DNA from: Erodium maritimum
Taxonomy: Eukaryota; Streptophyta; Magnoliopsida; Geraniales; Geraniaceae
Direction of reading: 5' to 3'
Assembly: GCA_963921825.1 (NCBI GenBank)
Contig: OY997593.1
Span: 56,714,039-56,778,038, forward strand
Length of the DNA stretch: 64,000 nucleotides
Positions 36,255-46,129 of the stretch are shown here, piece after piece. Position numbers and translations under genes: made by a program. The notes beneath the pieces were generated by a model. The model was not told the DNA's origin. It saw only the letters and a list, made by a program, of their open reading frames with translations, and searched no databases. Positions within the stretch are counted from its first letter, which is position 1. Each line of letters starts with the position of its first letter.

Positions 36255-36425
36255 ACAACCTAGTTGAGTTGGTAAAAGGCACAGCATTATGAGCCATGAG
36301 GTCACAAGTTCGAACCCCATGGCATGCACGCAGGCTGGCGGAGCGGTGTGGTGGGTCGGGCGGGTCTGGACGCGCGTGTGGTGGTGATGTGGCGGTGACG
36401 TGGAAGACATGTGGTGGGTCGGGTT
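36255..36425 (+). repeat. tRNA-derived SINE-like segment
   Basis: Box A-like TAGTTGAGTTGG (36261-36272) and box B AGTTCGAACCC (36307-36317) are at tRNA spacing, followed by a GC-rich body (GGCGGAGCGGTGTGGTGGG). A (TA)n tract lies to the left. Box B fits the GTTCGANNCC consensus, so a Pol III promoter is plausible. There is no clear poly(A)/poly(T) tail or target duplication. Confidence 0.5.
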
Positions 36426-37126
36426 AAATATTTTTTTTAATTAATCTATTATTGCACTTGGGTGACGGATACACTTGGCTGACGGATTGGATCCGTCACC
36501 TAAGTTTTTACCCTACCGACGGATCTACGCATCCGTCGGCCAAATACTTGGCCGACGAGATTTGGCCGACGGATGCATCCGTCACCTAATAACTTGGGTG
36601 ACGGATGCATCCGTCACCTAATAACTTGGGTGACGGATACGTCCTCTTAGGTGACGGATCCAATCCGTCTCCCAAGTACTTATTTGCAGTAGTGATAACT
36701 CAGCATCCAGTCAGCACAAGAGATTCAGCCCTAGGGACTCACCAAGGACCTCTCATTGCAAAACACCCACTATTCTGAGTCCTTAGAGCACGTACAACGG
36801 AACGCACCCGCGCCCAGCTCTGCGCGCACCCGGTCCGAGGACCGCGGGCCGTTCCGCTGTAGAGCCGGAAAAACTCGCTCCCCGATCGCTGGCCGCTCCC
36901 GCGCTCCTCGCTCCCTCGGCTGCGTGGTCCTCTCTTGTGCCGCCACGTGGCTTCGCCGAGTCTGACCGTTTACAACGGTCGGGTAACGAATATTTTTATT
37001 TTTTATTTTTAATTCAAAAATCAGATAAATGGAACCCTATAAATACCGAACCCCATTCCTCATTTTTCTCACACCATTCTCTACTTTCACTCTTTCATTC
37101 TCACTTCCTACTTGTTATTTTCGAAA

Positions 37127-40100
37127 ATGTCCGACGACGAGGTTATGTCCGACGTTGAGGAGATGACGTACGAGGAGCTGGCTCCCCAGATGCCGACGTA
37201 TGAGGAGATGGCAGCCCAACTGCCGACATATGAGGAGATGGCAGCCCAAATGCGGCCAGTTGAGCGACGATTCCGGCGGATGATGGAGAGGCACATGCAG
37301 AGCGTAATGCCAAGGGTCCAGAGGGCCATCCGTGGGGAACCAATGCGCCGAGAGATTAACAGAAGTCGTTCGGAAGCCCACATCCAATTGATGGCGAACT
37401 ATTTTGACGAACAACCCCTATATGGCACTGAAATGTTCAGGCGTCGGTTCCGTATGTGCAGACCACTTTTCCAACGGATTATGAACGTGGTGAAGGCTCA
37501 CGACAGTTACTTCAAACAGAGGAGGGACGCTGCCTCACGACCGGGCTTATCAACGGAGTAGAAGTTGTCACGCCCCAAATCCGGTTCTTGCCCGGACTCG
37601 AGACATGACTGAGTAAAAACGTTTTCAACGCTATTCATCCAACAACAATTTCATAAATCCTTCAATTAAGTCTCAAATCAGAATAACTCGGTTCAAAACA
37701 TGAATAAAACCCTCCAGGGGTGTAATAATAATCCTCCAACATGGTTTGTTCAAAAACGGAAGTAAAAGCATAAACGAAGTCTCTAAAAGGACACCCACAC
37801 CAAGAAGCTCCCGAGCCTGTACTCCTCAATCAAGCCTGTAATCACAACAATAAACTCACAGGGGTGACCTTGCGCTCAGTAGGGAAAATACATAACAAGG
37901 TGGACCTTATACTCAATAAATTCATCAGCAACGTCAACACGATAAATCTTAACAATCACGGGCAATAGGTAATCCAATCAATGCCGTGGCACATGAAGTC
38001 ACCACCCTCCGACCCACATATGATGTGTCCTCTCAGATTTTCCCTCAAGTCCAGAGGAGACGCATATCATTGAGGCTACCGGAAACAACCCCCTGAGGGC
38101 GCTTATCATCGGGATTCTCAGAAACGTCTCCAAGGGACTATATGTCCTCGGGAACCAAGGCATTACTCCCATAGGAAGCATACACTTGGGCAGTTCAATA
38201 ATAATCAAATAATAATGATTAACACACTCAAGCGAAACACGAAGTAATCCATTCCCAACACACACCATCCCACTATCACACATAATTCACGAATCACCGT
38301 TTCACCACAACACACAGCACACGAATCACATAACCAACACACACGAATCACATAACCACAACACACGAATCACATAACCACGACACACGAATCACATGAC
38401 CACAACTTACCGTTTACTTACCAGTTATGACCCATCGGTCCATCGATCACCTGATTGCACCGCTCGGTACAACCAGTCATACTCGATGCTCCAATCAACC
38501 GTTTAAGGAATCAAGTAATCATTCAAATACATTTCACAGTCAAGCATGAGTTCAATCAACCAATCATGAAAACCTTCAATCGAGCATTCAAGCATGCAAT
38601 TCAACTAGTTCCATTAGACTCCTTAGCCTATCCACTAAACAACCAAACAACCAAGCATGTGATCCTAGCACACAACTAATACGAGGGCTTTGCCAAGGCC
38701 GCTCTACCAGTAAAACAATTCCCAAGTATTGAAAGCGAGTTACACTAGTGATTGGCATCCTAAGCATGCATTCCTAGACACTTCCGGTTATTAGTAATTG
38801 AAAGACAATTATTTTAGTTATTCGCATCTTATAGGCATTTCTAGGACCTTTCCGATTTTATTAGCCTAACATGCATACTAAGCATTTAAACGAAAAGTTA
38901 GACTTTCCCTACCTCGATCGCTTTCCAAACGCTTAGTCACTTCACGAGGTCCCAAGGTCTCCTCCTCCAAGCTCGAGTCCAAAGTCTTCGTTCTCGGGCG
39001 AAGTCCCGTCTAGGTTTGACAAATAAAACGCCCAATCAATACAGATAATTGTCCAAAGGTCCACTGATTTGTCCAAAATTGGCCTTTAATTTCTCACCTC
39101 GAAATGAATAAATCAGTTAATTGAATCTGATTTTAAAATTAGTTTTCTTTAAAACTGGGTTGACCCAGATCCGACCCGGATCCAAACCCAAACCGGGATC
39201 CAGAACTTGGAACCCGGCTCTGACCCGGTCCGGATCCAGACCCAGATCCAAGCTTAGCCTGGCCTGGCCCGAGATGCGTACTGGGCCCAAAGCCTATCTT
39301 CTACTGCTGTCAGGCCCTGAACTGACGGCAGCTCCAGCGAGGCGCGATTTCTGGCCATCACCTACGGCGTCAAGGGAAGATCTGGAGAGGGTGAAAATGA
39401 GGGCTATGACGGCGTTGGGTCGCTGGCGGCGTTGTGGCTGCGCCGGGAGTGCCAGGAAACGTGACCCAGAGCTTCCCGTCTCAGATCTGACGAAGGTGGA
39501 GCTCACCGGCGAGGGCTTCGTCAGGTACGGCGGTGGACGGCGACGACGAGCTCTGAGAAGGGAGGAGAAAGTCGGGGAAGGGACTGTTGACACTCCGCTC
39601 ACCTGGGTTCACCTTCTTAGCTTCGGAACGGCGTCAATCGCGCCGTGAGAGGAGAACCAGTACAGATCTCCGGCGACGATGGCGAGCTCGAGCTGGATCA
39701 CGTGACGGCGACGACGGCGTGGGGGGTTCGATTTTCGACTCGGGCTCGGCTTGGTGGTTGCGTTGTCTCACGCCGAGGCCTGCTTCGTGACCGGGAGTGG
39801 GTGAAGAGGTCGCCGACGACGAAGTAGTTTGAGGGCAGAGAAGTTTCGCGAGAGCAAGGGTTCATGTGAGAGAGATTTCTCGAAACGCGTGCTCAGATCT
39901 GAGGGTGAACAGTAACCCCTCTAGGGTTATCGATTGTGCACTTGGGCTGAAACCAAACGGGCCAGTTCCATCCGTTTGGGCCTGGCTCGGCTGGCCAACT
40001 AGGCCTGGTCTGGCCTGCTCTTCCTTTTTTTTATTTTTCTTTTAAACAAAACACTTGTTGCACTTTCCTACCTCCATGTTTCTGATTCCACAAAATTACC

Positions 40101-41095
40101 CTTTTTAAATACGTGGGGTTTTACAGAAGTGCACCGCCGCTATACGGATGCTTGCGTATGGGTCCGCGGCCGATTCATTGGACGAAACTCTGCGCATGGG
40201 GGTAAGCACCATACTTGAATGTTTACGCAAGTTTTGCAAGGCCGTCATTGAGGTATTCGGAGCCGAGTATGAGCGTACACCTACACCGACTGACAAGGAG
40301 CGCTTACTCCGAGAAGGGTACAACCGAGGGTTTCCCAGAATGGCGGGGAGTCTTGACTGCATGCATTGGAAGTGTAAGAACTACCCAACCGAAGACCAGG
40401 GAGCCCATGGACAGGGAAGTCACCACGGGGACAAGACGGTTATGCTTGAAGTTGTAGCGTCCCGTGATTTATGGATTTGGCATGCGTTTTTCGGGATGGC
40501 TGGATCGAGCAACGACATCAACGTCCTCAACAAAAGCCACTTATTCCAAGACGCTTATGACGACCGTGAGCTGGGAGTTGAGTACGAGATCAACGACCAT
40601 CGGTACGACCGACCTTATTACTTGGTGGACGACATTTACCCAACATGGGCACGGTTCGTGAAGACTACTCGGCATCCCTTCGAGGCCAAAGAGAAGTTGT
40701 TTGCTAAATGCCAAGAAGGTGCTCGAAAAGATATTGAAAGGGCTTTTGGAGTACTTCAAGCAAGGTGGCGCATCATTTCCCGTCCCGCTCGGTCTTGGAG
40801 CCCACACTTTTTGGCTGATATCATGCATACTTGCATAATTCTACACAACATGATTATAGAGGATGAGCGCGACTGGTACGTGTATGGGGATGAGGAGTTG
40901 TTGTACGCGCAACCTCCAGAAATGCCAAATTGGACACCACCAGAACGATGGCACCACGGAGGGCCATTGGAATACCAGCAACGAGTTGATTGTCAACAAA
41001 GTGTCCTAAATTCTGAGACCCACCATCAACTACAAAATGATCTTATGGAGCACTTATGGGGTATATATGGAGATGGTTTCCTTGACGACGCGTAG
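37127..41095 (+). pseudogene. Harbinger transposase, copy 2, split by solo LTR
   Basis: The N-terminal part runs from ATG 37127 to 37560, with SDDEVMSDVEE and PTYEEMAAQ repeats and the RRRFRMCRPLFQRIM region. A CAG-to-TAG change gives a stop at 37559-37561, followed at once by the solo LTR (37566-40125). The catalytic part resumes at 40126 and ends at TAG 41093-41095; it keeps Asp (GSLDCMHW), Asp (SSNDINVL) and Glu (IERAFGVLQ). The catalytic half has no further stop and is open from about 40148. It is more diverged from copies 1 and 3 than they are from each other. Confidence 0.85.
37566..40125. mobile_element. Solo LTR, 2.56 kb, 5-bp TSD, inside transposase copy 2
   Basis: GAAGT occurs at 37561-37565 and 40126-40130. 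Ends are TGTCACGCCCC and TTTTACA. It shares with the LTR at 23115-26182 the start, a segment like GCTCAGTAGGGAAAATRCATAAC, a block around CAGAGGAGACGCATA, and a CGGGATTCTCAGAAACGTCTCC-like stretch, so both are one family. Open frames inside (39121-39827) are GC-rich, lack domains and are not called as genes. Confidence 0.87.
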
Positions 41096-41799
41096 TCGTC
41101 TGTGCTCTTCGAGCTGATTTTTTGTTGGTTGTATTAAAAGGGGTTTAATAAAATTTGAAGTTCATTTATATTCGTGTTGAATTTTTTTATTAATTATTGA
41201 TTGTCATTACTTATTTTATTCCACAATTGTTTAAATTATATAATTTAAACGGTTTCTAATAAAGAATTAAATAAAACAGCAAAATATCAATTAATAATCC
41301 AGTCAACACTGTTCTGCACTCCCAGGACCTCAGATGTCCTTTTTGTTGCAAAACACCCACTTTTCTGCACTCCCAGGACCTCACTATTGTCCAGTCAGTA
41401 CAAGTTCTGCATTCCCAGGACCTCACCAAGGTCCTTTCTGTTTTACATGTTCTTATGGACTCATTTTTATCCAGTCTGCACAAGGGACTCAGGGACAAAA
41501 TTTCACCAAGGGCGTATATGCTATAAAATTAAGGACTAACAAATCATCCATCTCGACATGGATACATTCACAATTAATTCGACAGTTTTATTGATTGGCT
41601 TACCACAATTGATTACAAAAAACACATGAATGAACACAATCACTCCAATGGTTTCGGTGCCATCGGATTTATTACATAAGACTCGACAAATGATGAACAT
41701 TTAAAACTAATTACGTATGATCATATCCTTAAATAATTCTTTCGGAAATATAGCCGTCCATTTGAAAATGATTTATTTGAAATATGGGTACGTAGCTAA

Positions 41800-43847
41800 G
41801 AGTATTCACAACGGGTCGGCCCTTAGGCCCGACCCACGCGTTTACGGTCCGCGGGACGCGGGCCGTCCCATTGTGGGACGGCTTTTACGCGGTCCGCGGC
41901 CCGCAAACACGTGGGCCAGACCTCAGCCCTCGCCCCTCGTCCCTCGCACGCGGGCCGTGCACGCGTCCCTCGCCCTCGTCCCTTGCTCGGCTCCCGTCCA
42001 GTGGCGTGGCGTCATGTGTCCCTGCGTCAGAACGGTCGGCAACGACTCTTTTTTTATAAATTAAATCTAAAACAATTTAAACCCTATAAATACTCCAACC
42101 CCAACCTCATTTTTTTCACACCCATTCTCCAATTTCACTATCTCATTCCCACATTCTACTCTCTAATTTCTAAAATGTCCGACGATGAGGTTCCGACATA
42201 TGAGGAGATGACAATCCAAATGCCGACGTATGAGGAGATGGCAGCCCAACTGCCGACATATGAGGAGATGGCAGCCCGAATGCGGGTAGTTGAGCGACGA
42301 CTCCGGCAGAGGATTGAGAGGAGCATGCAGAGAGCAATGCCAAGGATCGAGAGGGCCGCCCGTGGGGAACCAATGCGACGAGAGATTAAAAGAGGTCGTG
42401 CTGAAGCTCACGACCAATTAATGAGGTACTATTTTTTCGATCAACCCATATTTGGCACATATATGTTTAGGCGTCGGTTCCGTATGTGCAAACCACTTTT
42501 TCAACGGATTATGGACAAGGTCAAGGAACACGACAATCACTTCATTCAGAAGGTTGACGCAGCCTCACGGTTGGGCTTATCAACGAAACAGAAGTGCACC
42601 ACCGCGATACGGATGCTTGCGTATGGGTGCTCGGCCGATTCATTGGACGAAACTCTGCACATTGGGGCAAGCACTATACTTGAATGTTTACGTAAGTTTT
42701 TCAAGACCTTCATTGAGGTATTCAGAGCCGAGTATGAGCGTACACCTACACCGACTGACAAGGAGCGCTTACTCCGAGAAGGGTACAACCGAGGGTTTCC
42801 CAGAATGGCGGGGAGTCTTGACTGCATGCATTGGAAGTGTAAGAACTGCCCAACCGAAGACCAGGGAGCCCATGGACAGGGAAGTCACCACGGGGACAAG
42901 ACGGTTATGCTTGAAGTTGTAGCGTCCTGTGATTTATGGATTTGGCATGCGTTTTTCGGGATGGCTGGATCGAGCAACGACATCAACGTCCTCAACAAAA
43001 GCCACTTATTCCAAGACGCTTATGACGACCGTGAGCTGGGAGTTGAGTACGAGATCAACGACCATCGGTACGACCGACCTTATTACTTGGTGGACGACAT
43101 TTACCCAACATGGGCACGGTTCGTGAAGACTATTCGTCATCCCTACGAGCCCAAACATAAGTTGTTTGCTAAATGCCAAGAAGGTGCTCGGAAAGATATT
43201 GAAAGGGCTTTTGGAGTACTTCAAGCAACGTGGCACATAATTTCCCGTCCCGCTCGTACTTGGAGCAAACACACTTTGGCTGATATCATGCACACTTGCA
43301 TAATTCTACACAACATGATTGTAGAGGATGAGCGCGACCGGTACGAGTATGGGGATGAGGAGTTGTTGTACGAACAACCTCCTGAAATGCCGAATTGGAC
43401 ACCACCGGAACGATGACACCAAGGAGGGCCATTGACATACCAGTAACTATTGGATTGTCAACAAAGTGTCACAAATCATGAGACTCACATGCAACTACAA
43501 AATGATCTTATGGAGCACTTATGGGGTCTATATGGACTTGGTTTCCGTGACGACGAGTAGTCGTTTGTACTCTTGGAGCTGGTTTTTAGGTTGTATTAGA
43601 AGGGGATGAATAAAATTACAAGTTCATTTTTTTTCGTGTTAATTTTTTTTTTATTTTTTATTGTCATTAATTATTATTTTTCACATTTGTTTAAATTTTA
43701 TATAATTTAAACGGTTTCTGATAAAGAATTAAATAAAACAATAAAATATAAATTAATTAATAACTCAGCATCCAGTCAGCACAAGAGACTCAGCCCTAAG
43801 AACTCACCAAGGACCTCTCATAATAAAACACCCACTATTCTGAGTTT
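41800..43847 (+). mobile_element. PIF/Harbinger copy 3
   Basis: The left end GAGTATTCACAACGGG follows TAA at 41797-41799, with the GC-rich palindrome inside. TATAAATA at 42085-42092 precedes the transposase at 42175. The right end is placed before the TTA at 43848 by analogy; the inverted repeat there is weak. No second ORF (the Myb/SANT-like protein that autonomous PIF/Harbinger elements encode) is found in any of the copies. Confidence 0.6.
42175..43416 (+). pseudogene. Harbinger transposase, copy 3, nearly intact
   Basis: 413 residues from ATG 42175 to a TGA that replaces a Trp codon at 43414-43416; homology continues for about 48 further codons, through another stop near 43444, to TAG 43558-43560. 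Domains: N-terminal PTYEEM repeat (three copies, residues about 7-40), Arg-rich helix, RRRFRMCKPLFQRIM, then the DDE nuclease with Asp 216 (GSLDCMHW), Asp 269 (SSNDINVL) and Glu 343 (IERAFGVLQ). The long upstream in-frame extension (from 41911) runs through promoter DNA and is not coding. Catalytic residues are all present and only the C-terminal tail is lost, so activity is conceivable but unproved. Confidence 0.85.
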
Positions 43848-44169
43848 TTAGGAACTCATCTTTGTCCAGTCTACACAAAGGACTCAGGGCCAAAGTTTCC
43901 ATTGTATATGCACTAAAATTAAGGATTAACAAATCATCCATCTGGACATGGATACATTCACAATTAATTAGGCAGTTTTATTGATTGGCTTACCACAATT
44001 GATTTTAGAAAAACACATGAATGAACACAATCACTCCAATGGTTTCGGTGCCATCGGACTTATTACATAAGACTCCAACAAATGATGATCACAAAATGTA
44101 CGATGAAAAATACGGCACAGTAGCTTCACAAACCCTTTCAACACACATTAATTTGGCGTTGCATGCATA
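43561..44169. other. Harbinger tail, duplicated flank and TED7-like 3' region
   Basis: Noncoding. It holds the tail of copy 3, the duplicated flank shared with 41455-41692, and the last 85 bp before the stop of the minus-strand gene, which should be its 3'UTR. Confidence 0.5.
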
Positions 44170-45468
44170 TCAGATGTTGGGGCGATGGCTTGAGCCACCG
44201 TGACCGGAAGGCCCGTGGCTTGAACCACCGTGACTCGAACTGTCGGAATCACAGGGAGCGGCTCCGGCAGCTGGAACCAAGACTGGCTTCTTCTTCTTCT
44301 TAGCTAAGCAGAAGAGCCCCACTGCCAGGAATGCCAAGAAGAAGAGACCGCCCAGGGACACACACACCGCGATGATGGTGGTGTGGTTGTGGTTGCCTCC
44401 GCCAGGGCCCGGTGGGGACACGTCGTTATTTGCTGACGGTGGTAGCGCTGGCGGTGCCCCGTACATGGGCGGGGTGTCAAAATATGATGGAGGTGGTGCG
44501 GGATATGAGTTGGGCGGTGGAGCTCCGTATTTTGGTGGTGGTGCTCCTTTGGGACCTGGTGAGTATTTTGGCGGTGAGCTTTTTGGTGGTTTAGTTGGTG
44601 GAGTGGTAGTGGATGCCGGAGGACTCGCTTTAGGTGGGTAAGTGTGTGATGGCGGCGCACTTTTCGGAGGGTTGGTCGCCGGCGGTGACCCTTTCGGGGG
44701 ATTGGTAGGTGGGTAAGTGTGTGATGGTGGCGCACTTTTCGGAGGATTGGTGGTAGGTGGGTACTTGTGAGGAGGTGGAGCACTTTTAGGAGGGTTGGTT
44801 GGTGGAGTGGCGGCGGGAGGACTCGGGTGAGGCGGTGCATAGGAATGGGGTGGTGGAGCTGGGGCCTTAGATGGAACAGGAGGATATGCATGGGGTGGTG
44901 GGGGTGTCGGAGGTGCATAGGAGTGTGGTGGTGATGGAGTTGCATGAGGAGGTGTCGGAGGTGCATATGAGTGTGGCGGCGAAGCCGCAGGGGTTGGCGG
45001 AGCAGTGTGCTTAGGTGGTGTAGGTGTTGGGGGAGGATACTTATGCGGCGGTGGAGCATTGTATGTGGGAGGCTTCACCGGCCAGCCGGAAGATGGTGGT
45101 GGTTGTGTGTAGTCATGGTGGTGAGTGGGCGGAGGTGGCTGGTATTTGTTTTCCGGTGGTGGGTAGGGATGGTCATGGTCGTGCTTTGGTGGCGGGGGAG
45201 ACATCTTAGGGTAGTCATGGTCGTGCTTTGGTGGCGGAGGAGACATCTTAAGATAGTACTCATGGTGGTGACTAGGAGGTGGTGGAGACTTGGGATGACG
45301 TTTGTGGTGGTGATGCTTCTTTGGTGGTGGTGGAGACTTGGGGTGATGTTTGGGAGGAGTTGGAGGTGGTGACAACTTTGCATGGTCGTGATGTTTTGGT
45401 GCTGGTGGTGGATTACATGGAGCCGGCGGTGGCGATGGTGGCGGTGGAGAATAGTATGGATAAGCCAT
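44170..45468 (-). CDS. TED7-like proline-rich single-pass membrane protein
   Basis: A single exon of 432 aa from the ATG at 45468 (MAYPYYSPPPP); an in-frame extension upstream lacks an ATG. Residues 1-350 are an extracellular-type Pro/His/Lys/Tyr-rich region with SPPPP, PPKHDHDYPKMSPPPP and NPPKSAPPSHTYPP repeats. A hydrophobic segment at about 363-389 (IIAVCVSLGGLFFLAFLAV) is followed by KKKKK and a Gly/Ser/His-rich tail of about 38 residues. Pro-rich ectodomain, one membrane span and a basic cytoplasmic tail match TRACHEARY ELEMENT DIFFERENTIATION-RELATED 7 (TED7), which binds secondary-wall cellulose synthase complexes in xylem vessels. The match is to architecture and the span sequence, from memory. 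Another plant proline-rich protein or a kinase-less PERK-like protein is the alternative. No frameshift is seen. Confidence 0.72.
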   Translation of the reverse strand: MAYPYYSPPPPSPPPAPCNPPPAPKHHDHAKLSPPPTPPKHHPKSPPPPKKHHHHKRHPKSPPPPSHHHEYYLKMSPPPPKHDHDYPKMSPPPPKHDHDHPYPPPENKYQPPPPTHHHDYTQPPPSSGWPVKPPTYNAPPPHKYPPPTPTPPKHTAPPTPAASPPHSYAPPTPPHATPSPPHSYAPPTPPPPHAYPPVPSKAPAPPPHSYAPPHPSPPAATPPTNPPKSAPPPHKYPPTTNPPKSAPPSHTYPPTNPPKGSPPATNPPKSAPPSHTYPPKASPPASTTTPPTKPPKSSPPKYSPGPKGAPPPKYGAPPPNSYPAPPPSYFDTPPMYGAPPALPPSANNDVSPPGPGGGNHNHTTIIAVCVSLGGLFFLAFLAVGLFCLAKKKKKPVLVPAAGAAPCDSDSSSHGGSSHGPSGHGGSSHRPNI

Positions 45469-46129
45469 TGAAAGAACCGTTAAGTTTAGGGTCAAATGAT
45501 GTTTTGTATGATCCCTCACACTCTACTTTGGTTCTTGCAATGGATAAATGGTGTGCTAATAAGCTCTATTTGTACCAAAAATGTCCAAACAACTATGAAT
45601 ATTTTTTAAGGATGCTAGCGTGGCTCCAAAGCTTCTTTTATTGTTTATAAAATGACTTGTTTTGTTTAACCAAGGACCCAACACCAGTACTTCATAGACC
45701 CCATTTCTCAAGTCCTAATTGGGCAGCACAACATGCATTTGTTTAGAATAATTTTGTATATTAATAGCAATTGACTATGTATTATTTGGTTTGGTCCAAA
45801 GGACATAAACTTCCAGCCCAATTTTACACGTGCCTGAACTGGCCTACAATTCTCCCAATTGCAATTGCAATTGCAAGCTCATTATTGGTCACATGGGGTT
45901 TGTCCTTGAAAACTAAAAGTCAAATTGCATAAACCCTAATTTGAGGATACTTAATTCATTCCATTTCAGGTCAAATAAGGTTACTAACTATCTTCGTGTA
46001 GATATTTATCAGTAAGTTTCCATTGCATACAGATAAAAATTTGCATATGAATTATAGAGAATAAAACAATTCAAAAAAATGTTAAAAACTTGATTATTGA
46101 ATTCTATCAGATTAAGCTATTCGATTCTA
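45469..46129 (-). promoter_or_regulatory. Upstream region of the TED7-like gene
   Basis: On the minus strand a TATAAACAATAAAAG sequence lies about 170-180 bp before the start codon and may be the TATA box. The rest is AT-rich and contains no gene. No secondary-wall-type promoter element is claimed. Confidence 0.35.

Larger units (their letters stand above)
34394..36694. mobile_element. CACTA (En/Spm) non-autonomous element, 2.3 kb
   Basis: The ends are CACTACTGCAGAAAT and, reversed, CACTACTGCAAATAA, flanked by ATA on both sides (34391-34393 and 36695-36697), the 3-bp duplication of CACTA elements. Subterminal regions 34394-34750 and 36460-36694 are packed with direct and inverted CCGTCACCCAAGTG-type repeats, the usual binding-site array of this superfamily. 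There is no transposase. Inside are a TIR MITE, a 170-bp tandem duplication, AT microsatellites and a SINE-like segment. It is absent from the corresponding site in unit 2 (about 43758). Confidence 0.88.
32438..36782 (+). mobile_element. PIF/Harbinger copy 1 (interrupted by CACTA)
   Basis: The left end GAGCATTCACAACGGG follows TAA at 32435-32437. The transposase pseudogene occupies 32803-34188. The right end is less certain: if it lies just before the TTA at 36783, the element is about 2.04 kb after removing the CACTA insertion at 34394-36694, close to copy 3 (2.05 kb) and copy 2 (2.10 kb). The right inverted repeat is weak. The tail, similar in all three copies, supports this limit. Confidence 0.6.
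36786..41452 (+). mobile_element. PIF/Harbinger copy 2, with solo LTR inserted
   Basis: TTA occurs at 36783-36785 and 41453-41455. The left end GAGCACGTACAACGGA and the reversed right end GAACATGTAAAACAGA form a diverged inverted repeat. The corresponding place in unit 2 (43848-43850) has a single TTA and no insertion, so the boundaries are supported independently. Without the solo LTR the element is about 2.1 kb. TATAAATA at 37038-37045 precedes the ATG. Confidence 0.75.
32331..41692. repeat. Segmental tandem duplication, unit 1 (with later insertions)
   Basis: The first 110 bp (ATGAACATTTAAAACTAATT ...) are nearly identical to 41693-41800, and the last 240 bp (about 41455-41692) match 43850-44085. 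Removing the CACTA insertion (2301 bp + 3-bp TSD) and the second Harbinger (4667 bp + 3-bp TSD) leaves 2388 bp, against about 2393 bp for unit 2. So unit 1 is a complete copy enlarged only by two insertions and the solo LTR inside one of them. Confidence 0.8.
41693..44085. repeat. Segmental tandem duplication, unit 2
   Basis: A copy of unit 1 without the CACTA and Harbinger-2 insertions. The junction with unit 1 at 41690-41696 (AAATGATGAACAT) joins unit ends that share only ATGA, pointing to a short-homology event. Its right end runs to the 3' flank of the TED7-like gene, so the duplicated segment came from DNA just downstream of that gene. Confidence 0.8.

Noticed and set aside
39121..39827. 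175-codon GC-rich frame inside the second solo LTR
   Set aside because: No known domain; equivalent position in the other LTR is not conserved as a protein, so it is probably noncoding LTR.
41911..42174. In-frame extension upstream of the copy 3 transposase
   Set aside because: It covers the GC-rich palindrome and TATA box; the ATG at 42175 matches the starts of copies 1 and 2.
44304..45372. Long frames in other phases and strand across the proline-rich gene
   Set aside because: Shadows caused by its biased codon composition.
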